24,333 nucleotides of DNA from Flavobacteriales bacterium UBA2619 (lineage in GTDB: Bacteria > Bacteroidota > Bacteroidia > Flavobacteriales_D > Sanyastnellaceae): assembly GCA_002339135.1 (NCBI GenBank), contig DDJR01000109.1, forward strand, positions 1 through 24,333. The letters are read 5' to 3'. Below are positions 7,487-15,171 of the stretch, piece after piece. The stretch's first letter is position 1, and every line of letters starts with the position of its first letter. Both the position numbers and the translations under genes were made by a program. The notes beneath the pieces were generated by a model that saw only the letters and a list, made by a program, of their open reading frames with translations, was not told where the DNA came from and made no database searches.

Positions 7487-8821
7487 TCAGATATTCTCTT
7501 CTTCCATGAACTTGGTAGTGAAATCTCCAGAACGAAATTTTTCATTTTTCATCAGACGTTGATGGAAAGGAATTGTTGTTTTTACGCCTTCGATAATGTA
7601 CTCGTCAAGCGCACGCTCCATCTTTGTGATGGCCTCCTCACGAGTTTGGGCTACGACGATTAGCTTGGCAATCATACTGTCGTAATATGGGGGGATGCGG
7701 TAACCTGCGTAAACGTGAGTGTCTACACGAACACCATGGCCTCCAGGCTGGTTGTAGTGAGTTATTGTACCAGGACAAGGAGCGAAGTTGTTGTCAGGAT
7801 CTTCAGCATTTATTCTACACTGAATAGCGTGCATGGCAGGAAAGTGGTTACGGCCACTTATTTTTTCTCTTGCAGCCAGTTTAATCTGCTCTTTAATCAA
7901 GTCATAATTGATAACCTCCTCTGTGATAGTATGCTCTACTTGAATACGCGTGTTCATCTCCATAAAATAGAACTTGCGGTTTTCATCGACTAAAAACTCA
8001 ACTGTTCCTACCCCTTCGTATTTAACAGCTTCAGCAGCTTTTACAGCAGCATCTCCCATTTCTTTGCGAAGCTTGTCAGTCATGAATGGAGATGGAGTTT
8101 CCTCTACAAGTTTCTGATGTCGACGTTGAATTGAACAGTCCCGCTCTGAAAGATGACATGCCTTCCCTCTGTAGTCAGAAGCAATTTGGATTTCAATGTG
8201 ACGGGGCTCAGAGATGAATTTCTCCATATACATCGCATCATTTCCAAATGCAGCAGCAGCTTCACGTCGAGTGTTTTCCCATGCATAAGCAAGGTCTTTA
8301 TCGTTGTTGCAAAGCGCCATTCCCTTTCCTCCTCCTCCTGCTGTAGCTTTAATCATAATAGGATAACCCATATCATTGGCACACTTTTCAGCTTCAGGGT
8401 ATGTCTCAAGAATCCCTTCAGATCCTGGTATGGTAGGCACGCCAGCATTTTTCATGGTCGTCTTAGCCGCAGCCTTGTCTCCCATAGAATCAATCATGTC
8501 AGCGCTTGCACCAATGAATTTAATATTATTTTCTGCACAAATACGTGAAAAAGCCGCATTTTCAGAAAGGAATCCGTAGCCTGGGTGAATCGCATCAGCG
8601 TTCGTTATTTCGGCCGCAGCAATGATGTTAGGAATGTTGAGATAACTTCCTACGCTAGGTGGTGGACCGATGCATACTGCTTCGTCAGCAAAACGTACTG
8701 GAAGACTGTCTTTATCTGCAGTGGAGTACACAGCTACAGTAGCTATGCCCATTTCCCTGCAAGTGCGAATCACACGCAATGCGATTTCGCCTCTGTTTGC
8801 AATGAGGATTTTCTTAAACAT
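7487..8821 (-). CDS. accC: Acetyl-CoA carboxylase, biotin carboxylase subunit
   Basis: An ATP-grasp enzyme of 444 residues that carboxylates the biotin on AccB with ATP and bicarbonate, the first half-reaction of malonyl-CoA synthesis. Landmarks are ILIANRGEIA at the N-terminus, Lys117 and Lys160, the Gly-rich loop GGGGKGM (162-168), Lys239, the metal ligands Glu277 and Glu289, and NTRIQVEH (290-297) with Arg293 and Glu297. All match the E. coli enzyme at a one-residue offset. It is the last gene of the fabH-accB-accC run, 27 nt after accB, and a 14-bp perfect palindrome sits in that gap. The carboxyltransferase subunits (accA, accD) are not nearby, as is usual. Confidence 0.97.
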   Translation of the reverse strand: MFKKILIANRGEIALRVIRTCREMGIATVAVYSTADKDSLPVRFADEAVCIGPPPSVGSYLNIPNIIAAAEITNADAIHPGYGFLSENAAFSRICAENNIKFIGASADMIDSMGDKAAAKTTMKNAGVPTIPGSEGILETYPEAEKCANDMGYPIMIKATAGGGGKGMALCNNDKDLAYAWENTRREAAAAFGNDAMYMEKFISEPRHIEIQIASDYRGKACHLSERDCSIQRRHQKLVEETPSPFMTDKLRKEMGDAAVKAAEAVKYEGVGTVEFLVDENRKFYFMEMNTRIQVEHTITEEVINYDLIKEQIKLAAREKISGRNHFPAMHAIQCRINAEDPDNNFAPCPGTITHYNQPGGHGVRVDTHVYAGYRIPPYYDSMIAKLIVVAQTREEAITKMERALDEYIIEGVKTTIPFHQRLMKNEKFRSGDFTTKFMEEENI

Positions 8822-8832
8822 GATTTAGGGTG

Positions 8833-8846
8833 CTTCGTTAACGAAG
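8833..8846. repeat. Perfect 14-bp palindrome in the accB-accC gap
   Basis: CTTCGTTAACGAAG is fully self-complementary and nearly fills the 27-nt gap. As RNA it forms a 5-bp stem (CUUCG/CGAAG) with a UUAA loop just ahead of the accC start. It could affect accC translation or mRNA processing. There is no U-tract, so it is not a terminator. Confidence 0.5.
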
Positions 8847-8848
8847 GT

Positions 8849-9346
8849 TTAAGACGGGTCTACTAAGAACAATGGTTGATCGTATTCCACGGGGGTGTTA
8901 TCCTCAACGAGGAACTTCACGATCTTACCCTTTACCTCAGACTCAATCTCATTAAAGAGCTTCATCGCCTCGATCACACAAACAACATCTCCTTCCTTGA
9001 TCATGTCTCCCACATCCTTAAGCGGGTCTTTATCTGGACTAGGGCGTCGGTAGAATGTTCCAATCATCGGAGATTTAACTTCGATGTAGTTTGAGTTTTC
9101 GTCAGGAGATTCAGGTGCTGTAATCGCTGGATGAGTAATCGCTGCTGCTGGAGCTGCAATTTGCATCGGCGGTGAGGTTGCCAGAGACTCTTGGAGGTGT
9201 TGAACCATGGGTTCATCAAATCCTTTTTTTCGCTTGGGCATTTCAGACTTGATCGTAATCTTAAAGTCTTTTTGCTCTATCTCTACTTCTGTTACACCAG
9301 CTTTCGCGATGAACTTTATTAGGTCTTGAATTTCTGTTATTTTCAT
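8849..9346 (-). CDS. accB: Acetyl-CoA carboxylase biotin carboxyl carrier protein
   Basis: A 165-residue carrier that shuttles carboxybiotin between AccC and the carboxyltransferase. The biotinylation motif is EAMKL with Lys129 as the modified residue. The lipoyl/biotinyl domain spans about 87-164, preceded by an Ala/Pro-rich flexible linker (about 50-85) and an N-terminal helical segment (1-35) of the AccB type. The P-M-I-G-T-F-Y-R run (93-100) and the loop after it form the protruding thumb typical of acetyl-CoA carboxylase BCCPs. It lies between fabH (42 nt upstream) and accC (27 nt downstream) on the same strand, the standard arrangement. Confidence 0.97.
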   Translation of the reverse strand: MKITEIQDLIKFIAKAGVTEVEIEQKDFKITIKSEMPKRKKGFDEPMVQHLQESLATSPPMQIAAPAAAITHPAITAPESPDENSNYIEVKSPMIGTFYRRPSPDKDPLKDVGDMIKEGDVVCVIEAMKLFNEIESEVKGKIVKFLVEDNTPVEYDQPLFLVDPS

Positions 9347-9388
9347 GATGTCATGATTTATTCAGTGACGCAAGGTACTACCTGAATG

Positions 9389-10381
9389 TTAAGATTGTGT
9401 GTCATATGCCCATTTCACGTAGATGGACCCCCATGTGAATCCGCCTCCGAAGGCTGCAAGAATAATCTTATCTCCTTTTTTCATCTTAGACTCCCAGTCT
9501 CTTAAGCAAAGCGGAATTGTAGCAGCTGTTGTATTTCCATAATTCTGAATGTTAATCATTACTTTCTCACGGTCAACTCCCATGCGCCTTTGGGTGGCAT
9601 CAATGATTCTTAGGTTAGCTTGGTGGGGAACCAGCCATGCTACGTCGTCACCCGTTAGCCCGTTGCGTTCCATGATTTCGTAGCTTACGTCGGCCATACC
9701 GGTTACCGCTGCTTTAAAGACAGGTCGTCCATCTTGGAAAATGTAATGCATTTTTTTATCAACGGTCTCATGAGAAGCTGGGTGTAGAGAACCTCCTCCT
9801 GCTTGCCTGAGCATGTCAGAGCCCTTGCCATCACAGTAATGGATGTGATCTTGTATCCCATTGTCATCTTCCGATGGCTCCAGCAGGACAGCTCCTGCAC
9901 CGTCCCCGAAAAGGACGCAAGTGGTTCTGTCTGTATAATCGACAATGGAACTCATTTTGTCAGCTCCAACGACGACAACTTTTTTATAGCTACCATTTTC
10001 AATGAACTGAGCTCCTGTCGTCAGGGCGAACATGAACCCAGAGCAAGCGGCACTTAAATCAAATCCCCAAGCCTTGGTTGCGCCTACTTTGTGCGCAATC
10101 AGATTTGATGTGGAAGGAAACAGCATGTCAGGTGTAACCGTTGCGGTAATGATTACATCTATTTCTGAAGGGTCAATACCTCTCTTTTCGCAGAGAGTCT
10201 TCACAGCTTCCGCCCCCATATCAGACGTAGCTTTTGTGGGGTCCTTGAGGATGTGACGCTGGGAAATTCCTGTACGTGACTTGATCCATTCGTCATTTGT
10301 GTCGACCATTTTTGCGAGGTCGTCATTCGTTAATAGGTCTTCCGGAACGTATCCGGCAACGCTGGTAATTGCTGCTATCAT
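9389..10381 (-). CDS. fabH: 3-oxoacyl-[acyl-carrier-protein] synthase III
   Basis: Condenses an acyl-CoA with malonyl-ACP to start fatty-acid chains. The length, 330 residues, is normal. The catalytic triad is Cys113 (DLSAACSG), His253 (VPHQAN) and Asn283 (YGNTTAA). The CoA-binding EWIKSRTGI follows at 31-39. In Bacteroidota FabH is expected to prime branched as well as straight chains, but specificity cannot be read here. It lies 173 nt after rpmF, without the plsX gene that many bacteria have between them. That gap holds a terminator for the upstream unit, a -7 element and a palindrome, so fabH-accB-accC probably has its own promoter. Confidence 0.97.
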   Translation of the reverse strand: MIAAITSVAGYVPEDLLTNDDLAKMVDTNDEWIKSRTGISQRHILKDPTKATSDMGAEAVKTLCEKRGIDPSEIDVIITATVTPDMLFPSTSNLIAHKVGATKAWGFDLSAACSGFMFALTTGAQFIENGSYKKVVVVGADKMSSIVDYTDRTTCVLFGDGAGAVLLEPSEDDNGIQDHIHYCDGKGSDMLRQAGGGSLHPASHETVDKKMHYIFQDGRPVFKAAVTGMADVSYEIMERNGLTGDDVAWLVPHQANLRIIDATQRRMGVDREKVMINIQNYGNTTAATIPLCLRDWESKMKKGDKIILAAFGGGFTWGSIYVKWAYDTQS

Positions 10382-10400
10382 TCTTCTTATTCTTGAGTCC

Positions 10401-10408
10401 CAAAGTTA
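10401..10408 (-). promoter_or_regulatory. -7 element of the putative fabH-accB-accC promoter
   Basis: On the minus strand TAACTTTG matches TAnnTTTG exactly and ends 20 nt before the first base of the fabH ATG. No TTG is found at the -33 position, which is instead occupied by the palindrome at 10416-10437. This would fit a promoter that is regulator-controlled. Confidence 0.5.
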
Positions 10409-10415
10409 TAGGTCT

Positions 10416-10437
10416 ATTTCACTTCTTGAGGTGAAAT
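10416..10437. promoter_or_regulatory. Operator-like palindrome upstream of fabH
   Basis: ATTTCAC (10416-10422) and GTGAAAT (10431-10437) are perfect inverted 7-bp arms around TTCTTGAG. Over the whole 22 bp, 9 of 11 positions are symmetric. It covers the expected -33 region of the fabH promoter. The spacing suits a dimeric TetR/FapR-like regulator, but no regulator gene is present in the window. Confidence 0.45.
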
Positions 10438-10452
10438 TAACTTGAGTCTTAA

Positions 10453-10489
10453 CTAAACGAAGTGGAAAACCTTCGGTTTAGATTTTTTT
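10453..10489 (+). terminator. Hairpin with T-tract facing the plus strand
   Basis: CTAAACGAAG (10453-10462) pairs with CTTC-G-GTTTAG (10471-10481), with one bulged G and an 8-nt loop, followed on plus by seven T at 10483-10489. No plus-strand gene lies upstream. If it terminates, it would stop antisense transcription toward rpmF. On the minus strand it is only a leader-proximal hairpin. Confidence 0.35.
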
Positions 10490-10494
10490 AAATA

Positions 10495-10519
10495 GAAAAA
10501 AGGGGGCGGAAGCCCCCTT
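10495..10519 (-). terminator. Intrinsic terminator after rpmF
   Basis: Read on the minus strand: AAGGGGGC-TTCC-GCCCCCTT, an 8-bp GC-rich stem with a tetraloop, followed by a T-run (10501-10496). This is a strong Rho-independent terminator 36 nt after the rpmF stop. It separates pdxA-yceD-rpmF from fabH-accB-accC, fully or by attenuation. Confidence 0.85.
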
Positions 10520-10554
10520 CAGTATTTTTTACATAAAATGGATTCTCAGAAACG

Positions 10555-10743
10555 TTAAGCTTCTTCGCGCTCCATTACAACCTTACCCTTGTAGTAAAGC
10601 TTTCCTTCGTGCCAGTGTGCGCGATGGAACATATGTGGTTGACCAGTTGTAGGGCAAGTGCTGACGTTAGGAGCTGTTGCCTTGTAGTGCGTGCGACGTT
10701 TACGAGTACGCGTTTTACTCTGCCGGTTTTTAGGATGTGCCAT
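10555..10743 (-). CDS. rpmF: 50S ribosomal protein L32
   Basis: A 62-residue basic protein of the large ribosomal subunit, with the family N-terminus MAHPKNRQSKTRTRKRRTHY and the Tyr-Lys-Gly-Lys-rich end (YYKGKVV). The middle carries CPTTGQPHMFH, so one cysteine of the zinc-ribbon forms remains. A Bacteroidota L32 of this length is normal. It starts 7 nt after the yceD stop, so the two are co-transcribed, as in nearly all bacteria. A GC-rich terminator follows. Confidence 0.97.
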   Translation of the reverse strand: MAHPKNRQSKTRTRKRRTHYKATAPNVSTCPTTGQPHMFHRAHWHEGKLYYKGKVVMEREEA

Positions 10744-10750
10744 TTCAGTG

Positions 10751-11257
10751 TTATTTCAAGTTCTTCAAAGCGTCCCATCGTGGGTCCGTAAGTTTTTTGC
10801 TTTCTTCTATTAAATCATTCGAGGTGTATCCGAGCATATTGGGATCACATTCACTTTCATTTTCATGAACTTGATGCGGAGGTCGAGCCAAATGAGCCAA
10901 CTCATAAATGGTTTGGCTTAGATCTAACTCAAATTCATTTTTACTCAATATCCAAAGAGCGTCATTGTATTCTGTTTTTTCACCGAAACGAATCGCTATT
11001 TTATCTTCTACTTTCAAAGGATAGGTAAGCTCTTCAAGACAACGCCCGCATGGAACTCTCCACGTAATGTCAAGCGCTAGACGCAATGTCATGGTCGTTT
11101 CAGAATACTCGAGTATCACGTCCATAACGCCTTTAGCGTTTTGGATTTCTGATTCTGGGAAGCAAGCAAAGAACTCTGGATCCACATCCATTTGGACTGT
11201 ATGATTTCCTGGCTTCAGACCCATAAACGGGATTTTATAATTAACCAAGGGATTCAT
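10751..11257 (-). CDS. yceD: YceD / DUF177 family protein
   Basis: A 168-residue soluble protein of the DUF177 family. The Cys pair Cys70-x2-Cys73 (PCGRCLEEL) and the C-terminal DPRWDALKNL are hallmarks. The family is almost always next to rpmF, and relatives have been tied to 23S rRNA accumulation, so a ribosome-assembly role is likely. The frame is open to a TTG at 11281. I place the start at the ATG at 11257, because a consensus -7 box (11286-11279) overlaps the TTG and would put the transcript start between the two. It lies 97 nt after pdxA and has its own promoter candidate. Confidence 0.9.
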   Translation of the reverse strand: MNPLVNYKIPFMGLKPGNHTVQMDVDPEFFACFPESEIQNAKGVMDVILEYSETTMTLRLALDITWRVPCGRCLEELTYPLKVEDKIAIRFGEKTEYNDALWILSKNEFELDLSQTIYELAHLARPPHQVHENESECDPNMLGYTSNDLIEESKKLTDPRWDALKNLK

Positions 11258-11278
11258 TCCTTCCAAATTTCGGGACGG

Positions 11279-11309
11279 CAAAGATAGTGTATCCCTAACC
11301 GGTTCCCAA
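11279..11309 (-). promoter_or_regulatory. Promoter for yceD-rpmF
   Basis: On the minus strand TTG (11309-11307), a 20-nt spacer and TATCTTTG (11286-11279) match both halves of the Bacteroidota promoter consensus. The -7 box ends 22 nt before the yceD ATG at 11257, giving a leader of roughly 15 nt. It lies in the pdxA-yceD gap, so yceD-rpmF can be expressed apart from pdxA. Confidence 0.6.
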
Positions 11310-11354
11310 GTGTTTTATTCAATTCAGTGAAAAACAGTTCTTTTAGCAGGCGAA

Positions 11355-12410
11355 TTATCTGCGGTTGTCTCGGTATTCTAGCTTAGGCGGGGAAACCTTA
11401 AGCGGGTTCGCTGCAGTTTCTCTGTGTTCTATGCGATTTTTTCTAATGTCTTGGGCAAGATAGATGGCTGCGCGCATAGAATCGGCCATGGCAATGCCTT
11501 TTCCTGCAATATCAAATCCAGTGCCGTGGTCAGGACTTGTGCGAACAATCGGCAAGCCAGCTGTGAAATTGACACCACGGCCAAAACTCAGAGCTTTGAA
11601 TGGAGCAAGACCCTGGTCGTGATACATCGCGAGGACACCGTCGAAATCTTTGTAGGCTCCAGATCCGAAAAACCCGTCAGCAGCATATGGACCATATGCA
11701 TTTACGCCCGAAGCTTTTGCCTCACGAATAGCGGGTGAAATAATGGTTTTTTCTTCATCGCCCATCAATCCGTTGTCTCCTGCGTGAGGGTTCAGTCCCA
11801 AGACGGCAATCTTTGGGCTAGAACATCCGAAGTCTAATGTAAGAGATTCACTCATCAGGGCTAATTTTTTCTGAATAGCCAAACTCGTCAAAGAAGAAGC
11901 GACATCTTTAATGGCAATGTGTCCGGTTGCAACTCCGATTCTCAGATTGTCAGCAACAAGAAACATTAAAACATCGTCAGAATTCGCGATATGTGCTAGG
12001 TACTCTGTATGTCCCGGGAATTTAAACCCCGCTTCACGGATAGAATCTTTGTTAATCGGAGCTGTTACAAGAATATCAATTTTATTAGACGCTAAGTCAT
12101 TAACAGATTTTTCTAAAGAAGTGAAAGAATAAGAACCTGCTTCAGTTGTTTTTTCTCCGAGTTTCATGTTGAAATCTTCAATGTCTAATCCCACAATATT
12201 AAGTCTGCCGGGAAGCGCATCTTCTGCAGAGTCAATTTCCACCCAGTTTAAATTTTTTAAATTTAAAACATCCAAATTTTTAACCACAACCTCTTTCGTC
12301 GCATACAAAACAGGAGTGATTTCTTCGAGCATTCGGTCATCTGAAAAGACGCTTAAAATCGTTTCAATTCCTATTCCGTTTGGGTCGCCTGAAGTAAGTC
12401 CTATTCTCAT
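11355..12410 (-). CDS. pdxA: 4-hydroxythreonine-4-phosphate dehydrogenase
   Basis: An NAD-dependent oxidative decarboxylase of the DXP-dependent vitamin B6 pathway. Its product combines with DXP on PdxJ to give pyridoxine phosphate. It has 351 residues, with the N-terminal GLTSGDPNGIG (4-14). The three metal-binding histidines are His134 (FPGHTEY), His209 (NPHAGDNG) and His264 (MYHDQG), and RTSPDHGTGFDIAG lies at 290-303. All are diagnostic. It is first in the minus-strand pdxA-yceD-rpmF run, a gene order I recall as common in Bacteroidota. TACCTTTA at 12439-12432 is a possible -7 box at the same distance from the ATG as in other units here. Confidence 0.96.
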   Translation of the reverse strand: MRIGLTSGDPNGIGIETILSVFSDDRMLEEITPVLYATKEVVVKNLDVLNLKNLNWVEIDSAEDALPGRLNIVGLDIEDFNMKLGEKTTEAGSYSFTSLEKSVNDLASNKIDILVTAPINKDSIREAGFKFPGHTEYLAHIANSDDVLMFLVADNLRIGVATGHIAIKDVASSLTSLAIQKKLALMSESLTLDFGCSSPKIAVLGLNPHAGDNGLMGDEEKTIISPAIREAKASGVNAYGPYAADGFFGSGAYKDFDGVLAMYHDQGLAPFKALSFGRGVNFTAGLPIVRTSPDHGTGFDIAGKGIAMADSMRAAIYLAQDIRKNRIEHRETAANPLKVSPPKLEYRDNRR

Positions 12411-12431
12411 GAGAATTCTTTAATAAGAATG

Positions 12432-12439
12432 TAAAGGTA
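12432..12439 (-). promoter_or_regulatory. Possible -7 element for pdxA
   Basis: On the minus strand TACCTTTA differs from TAnnTTTG at the last base and ends 22 nt before the pdxA ATG. No TTG is found 17-23 nt upstream, so support comes mainly from the spacing shared with the fabH, yceD and recQ units. Confidence 0.35.
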
Positions 12440-12474
12440 GCTATCTAAAGCCCGCGTTCGGGTGTAACTTCGTG

Positions 12475-15159
12475 ATGATGTTTAATCGCCCTCATATACT
12501 CATTTATAAGATACTGATTCTAGTTGTAGGTCTTGCTTTCGTTAATATAAAAGCATTTGCTACCCACAATCGTGCAGGAGAGATTACATACAAACATGTT
12601 GAGGGTCTAACCTACGAAGTGCTTATTACGACCTACACAAAAGCAACAGCTCTTGCTGACAGGCCACTCCTTTATTTAAGATGGGGAGATGAAAACGGGA
12701 ATGATATGGATTCGTTAGTTCGAGAGTCGATAGATATTTTAATTGGTGATATCAAGGTGAATACCTACAGAGGCACCCATACATATGGAGGGCCAGGTTC
12801 ATTTGAGCTTAAAGTGGAGGACCCAAACAGGAATGAAGGCGTTTTAAATATGATCGGATCTGTGGACACCCCTTTTGCGATTAGATCTTTGCTGATTATT
12901 GATCCTGAAGCCGGACACAACAACAGCGTTCAATTGTTAAATCCAGCAACCGAAAATGCATGTTTAAATAGAGAATGGGTTCACAATCCGGCAGCTTTTG
13001 ATGAAGATGGAGACCTTCTGACGTTTACTTTGGTTCCGTGTAGGGGGTTTAATGGAGATCCGATTCCGACCTATGTTTACCCCGAGCAAGTAAGTGCTGC
13101 AGACGACCTGTTTTCAATTCAGCTATATACCGGAGATGTCACATGGAATAGCCCTCAGATTGTTGGAGAGTACAACATTGCAATTAGGATAGAAGAGTGG
13201 CGCGAAGTAGCAGGACAGCTAAGAAAAGTGGGGGAGGTCGTCAGGGACATGCAAATCGATGTTCAGGTTTGTAGCAATCAACCGCCTGTTGTGTCTGAAC
13301 AAATAGACACTTGTATTGTAGCAGGTTCATTTTTGACTTGGTATGTCAATGCCACTGATCCAGATGGAGACAACATTACATTAAACGCACTGGGAGGACC
13401 GATTAGTGAAGTCTCCAATCAAGCTGTTTTTACAAATTTAGGCGCGGGACTTGGAGAATTTGCATGGGCTCCCACTTGTGAGGAAGTTCGTGTTGCTCCA
13501 TACCAAATCATTTTTAAAGCCACTGATCAAGGCCAAGCAATTCCGCTGACAGATATCTCAACGGCTTATGTTAGAGTAGTAGCTCCACCAGTTGAGGATG
13601 TTTTTGCTGAAGCCATAGGGAATTCCATATTGTTGGGGTGGAGTGGGGGCAGTTGCTCCGACGAACTGCCCAATTGGAGACGGGAGGCAGGCATTCACGA
13701 TATCTATCGAAGGGTCGACTCATCGAGTTGGGAACCCACAGTTTGTGAAACAGGAGTTCCTGAGGATGAGGGGTATGAACTGATTGCAAGTTTGCTAGAT
13801 TTAAGTGAAACAGGCTATGTTGATGAAGGCTTTCTAAGCTTTGGCGCAACCTATTGTTATCGAATTGTCATGCGATTTGACGATGGCTCTGAATCTCTTT
13901 CTAGCGCAGAGTTTTGCGCCTCAATCAACAAGGACGTACCTGTGATGACGCATGCAGATGTTGCTTTTTCAGATGAAGTTGTAGGGGAGGTCAATGTTGG
14001 CTGGTCACCTCCTACAGAAATGGACACCCTGATATTTCCGCTTCCATATTTTTACAAAGTTTTCAGGAACAACAACCAAATCGCAGAAATCGCTGATACA
14101 AATCATATTGACCAAGGGTTAAACACCGCTTCGGTGCAATATTTCTACAAGGTTGAAGCATGGTCAAGTACAATGGGAGGCGATTTTATCGTTGGTGGTA
14201 GCGTCGCTGCAAGTACCCCTTTTATAACCCTTGAAGGAAGTGACAATGGCTTTGACATTGTTTTAGACGCTCTTGTTCCATGGTCCAATACAAAGTTCTA
14301 CATTGAAAGAAAATCATTGCTTCAGCCCAACTTCTCGCCCATAGATACTGTTGAGATAACTGGCGATCATTCCATGACGAGTGAAATCATCTATTCGGAT
14401 ACAGGTTTGGTAAATGGTGTTGAGTATTGTTATCGTGTTAAATGTGAAGGGAATTATGACGCTCCAGGTATCGAAAGCCCTTTGATGAACTGGACTCAGG
14501 AGTCATGCGCAACTCCATATGACTATACCCCCCCTTGCCCACCAACTCTTGAAGTTCTTCCCAGCTGTGCAGATGAAATAGATGACATCAATTGGTGGGG
14601 GGCTATAGACTGCGCTGATGATGTCATGGGATATTCATTGTATTGGTCTATGTTTGAAGGTGACTCACTTCTTCCGTACGCTTATTTTGATACAGATACA
14701 AGCTACATCTTTAATGAATTTAACCAAGAGGGTAGCATTGCTGGCTGCTTTGCTGTCACGGCTTTAGACAGTTTAAATCTTAGGCCCAATGGAGAATACG
14801 CTCGCAATGAGAGTGCTTTTTCCAACATTGTATGTGTCGACAATTGTCCATTTTATTTCCTTCCAAATGTTTTCTCACCGAATGACGATGGTGTGAATGA
14901 TGTTTTTACGGCTTTCGATTGGAAGTTTATTGACAGCGTCGATGTTGTCATTCACAACAGATGGGGCGAGGCAGTATTCCAGACTCATGACGTCAATGTG
15001 AAGTGGGATGGAACCCACTATCAATCTAAAGAGATTCTGCCAGATGGAGTTTACTACTTCACTGCGGTGGCTTATACAATACGCTTAAGTGGCATCGTGC
15101 CAGAGAGATTTTCCGGCAACCTACATTTAGTTGGCGGTCAAAGCGAGTTCGTTGAATAA
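12475..15159 (+). CDS. Large secreted surface protein with T9SS type B (CHU_C-like) sorting domain
   Basis: An 894-residue protein with a signal peptide (hydrophobic segment about 10-26, cleavage likely in AFATHNRAG near 28). A conserved N-terminal module begins THNRAGEITYK. PKD or cadherin-like and fibronectin type III-like segments follow in the middle. The C-terminal domain, from about residue 798 (NVFSPNDDGVNDVF), includes NRWGEAVF, WDG and LPDGVYYF. This end is the gliding motility-associated type B sorting signal, which directs export through the type IX system and usually surface retention with SprF-like partners. No enzyme active site is visible, so an adhesin or structural role is most likely. 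The frame begins with GTG-ATG-ATG at 12472-12480. An ATG (12475 or 12478) is preferred. ribE follows after 12 nt. Confidence 0.88.
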   Translation: MMFNRPHILIYKILILVVGLAFVNIKAFATHNRAGEITYKHVEGLTYEVLITTYTKATALADRPLLYLRWGDENGNDMDSLVRESIDILIGDIKVNTYRGTHTYGGPGSFELKVEDPNRNEGVLNMIGSVDTPFAIRSLLIIDPEAGHNNSVQLLNPATENACLNREWVHNPAAFDEDGDLLTFTLVPCRGFNGDPIPTYVYPEQVSAADDLFSIQLYTGDVTWNSPQIVGEYNIAIRIEEWREVAGQLRKVGEVVRDMQIDVQVCSNQPPVVSEQIDTCIVAGSFLTWYVNATDPDGDNITLNALGGPISEVSNQAVFTNLGAGLGEFAWAPTCEEVRVAPYQIIFKATDQGQAIPLTDISTAYVRVVAPPVEDVFAEAIGNSILLGWSGGSCSDELPNWRREAGIHDIYRRVDSSSWEPTVCETGVPEDEGYELIASLLDLSETGYVDEGFLSFGATYCYRIVMRFDDGSESLSSAEFCASINKDVPVMTHADVAFSDEVVGEVNVGWSPPTEMDTLIFPLPYFYKVFRNNNQIAEIADTNHIDQGLNTASVQYFYKVEAWSSTMGGDFIVGGSVAASTPFITLEGSDNGFDIVLDALVPWSNTKFYIERKSLLQPNFSPIDTVEITGDHSMTSEIIYSDTGLVNGVEYCYRVKCEGNYDAPGIESPLMNWTQESCATPYDYTPPCPPTLEVLPSCADEIDDINWWGAIDCADDVMGYSLYWSMFEGDSLLPYAYFDTDTSYIFNEFNQEGSIAGCFAVTALDSLNLRPNGEYARNESAFSNIVCVDNCPFYFLPNVFSPNDDGVNDVFTAFDWKFIDSVDVVIHNRWGEAVFQTHDVNVKWDGTHYQSKEILPDGVYYFTAVAYTIRLSGIVPERFSGNLHLVGGQSEFVE

Positions 15160-15171
15160 AAATTAAATTCT

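Noticed and set aside
8153..8548. A 131-codon plus-strand open frame opposite accC
   Set aside because: It is antisense to conserved ATP-grasp coding sequence; the translation resembles no family.
9360..9387. ATTCAG/CTGAAT inverted repeat in the fabH-accB gap
   Set aside because: Only 6-bp arms with a 16-nt loop and a competing inner pairing; too weak to call.
12451..12462. CCCG-CGTT-CGGG mini palindrome between pdxA and the surface-protein gene
   Set aside because: Only 4-bp arms; expected by chance in a window of this size.
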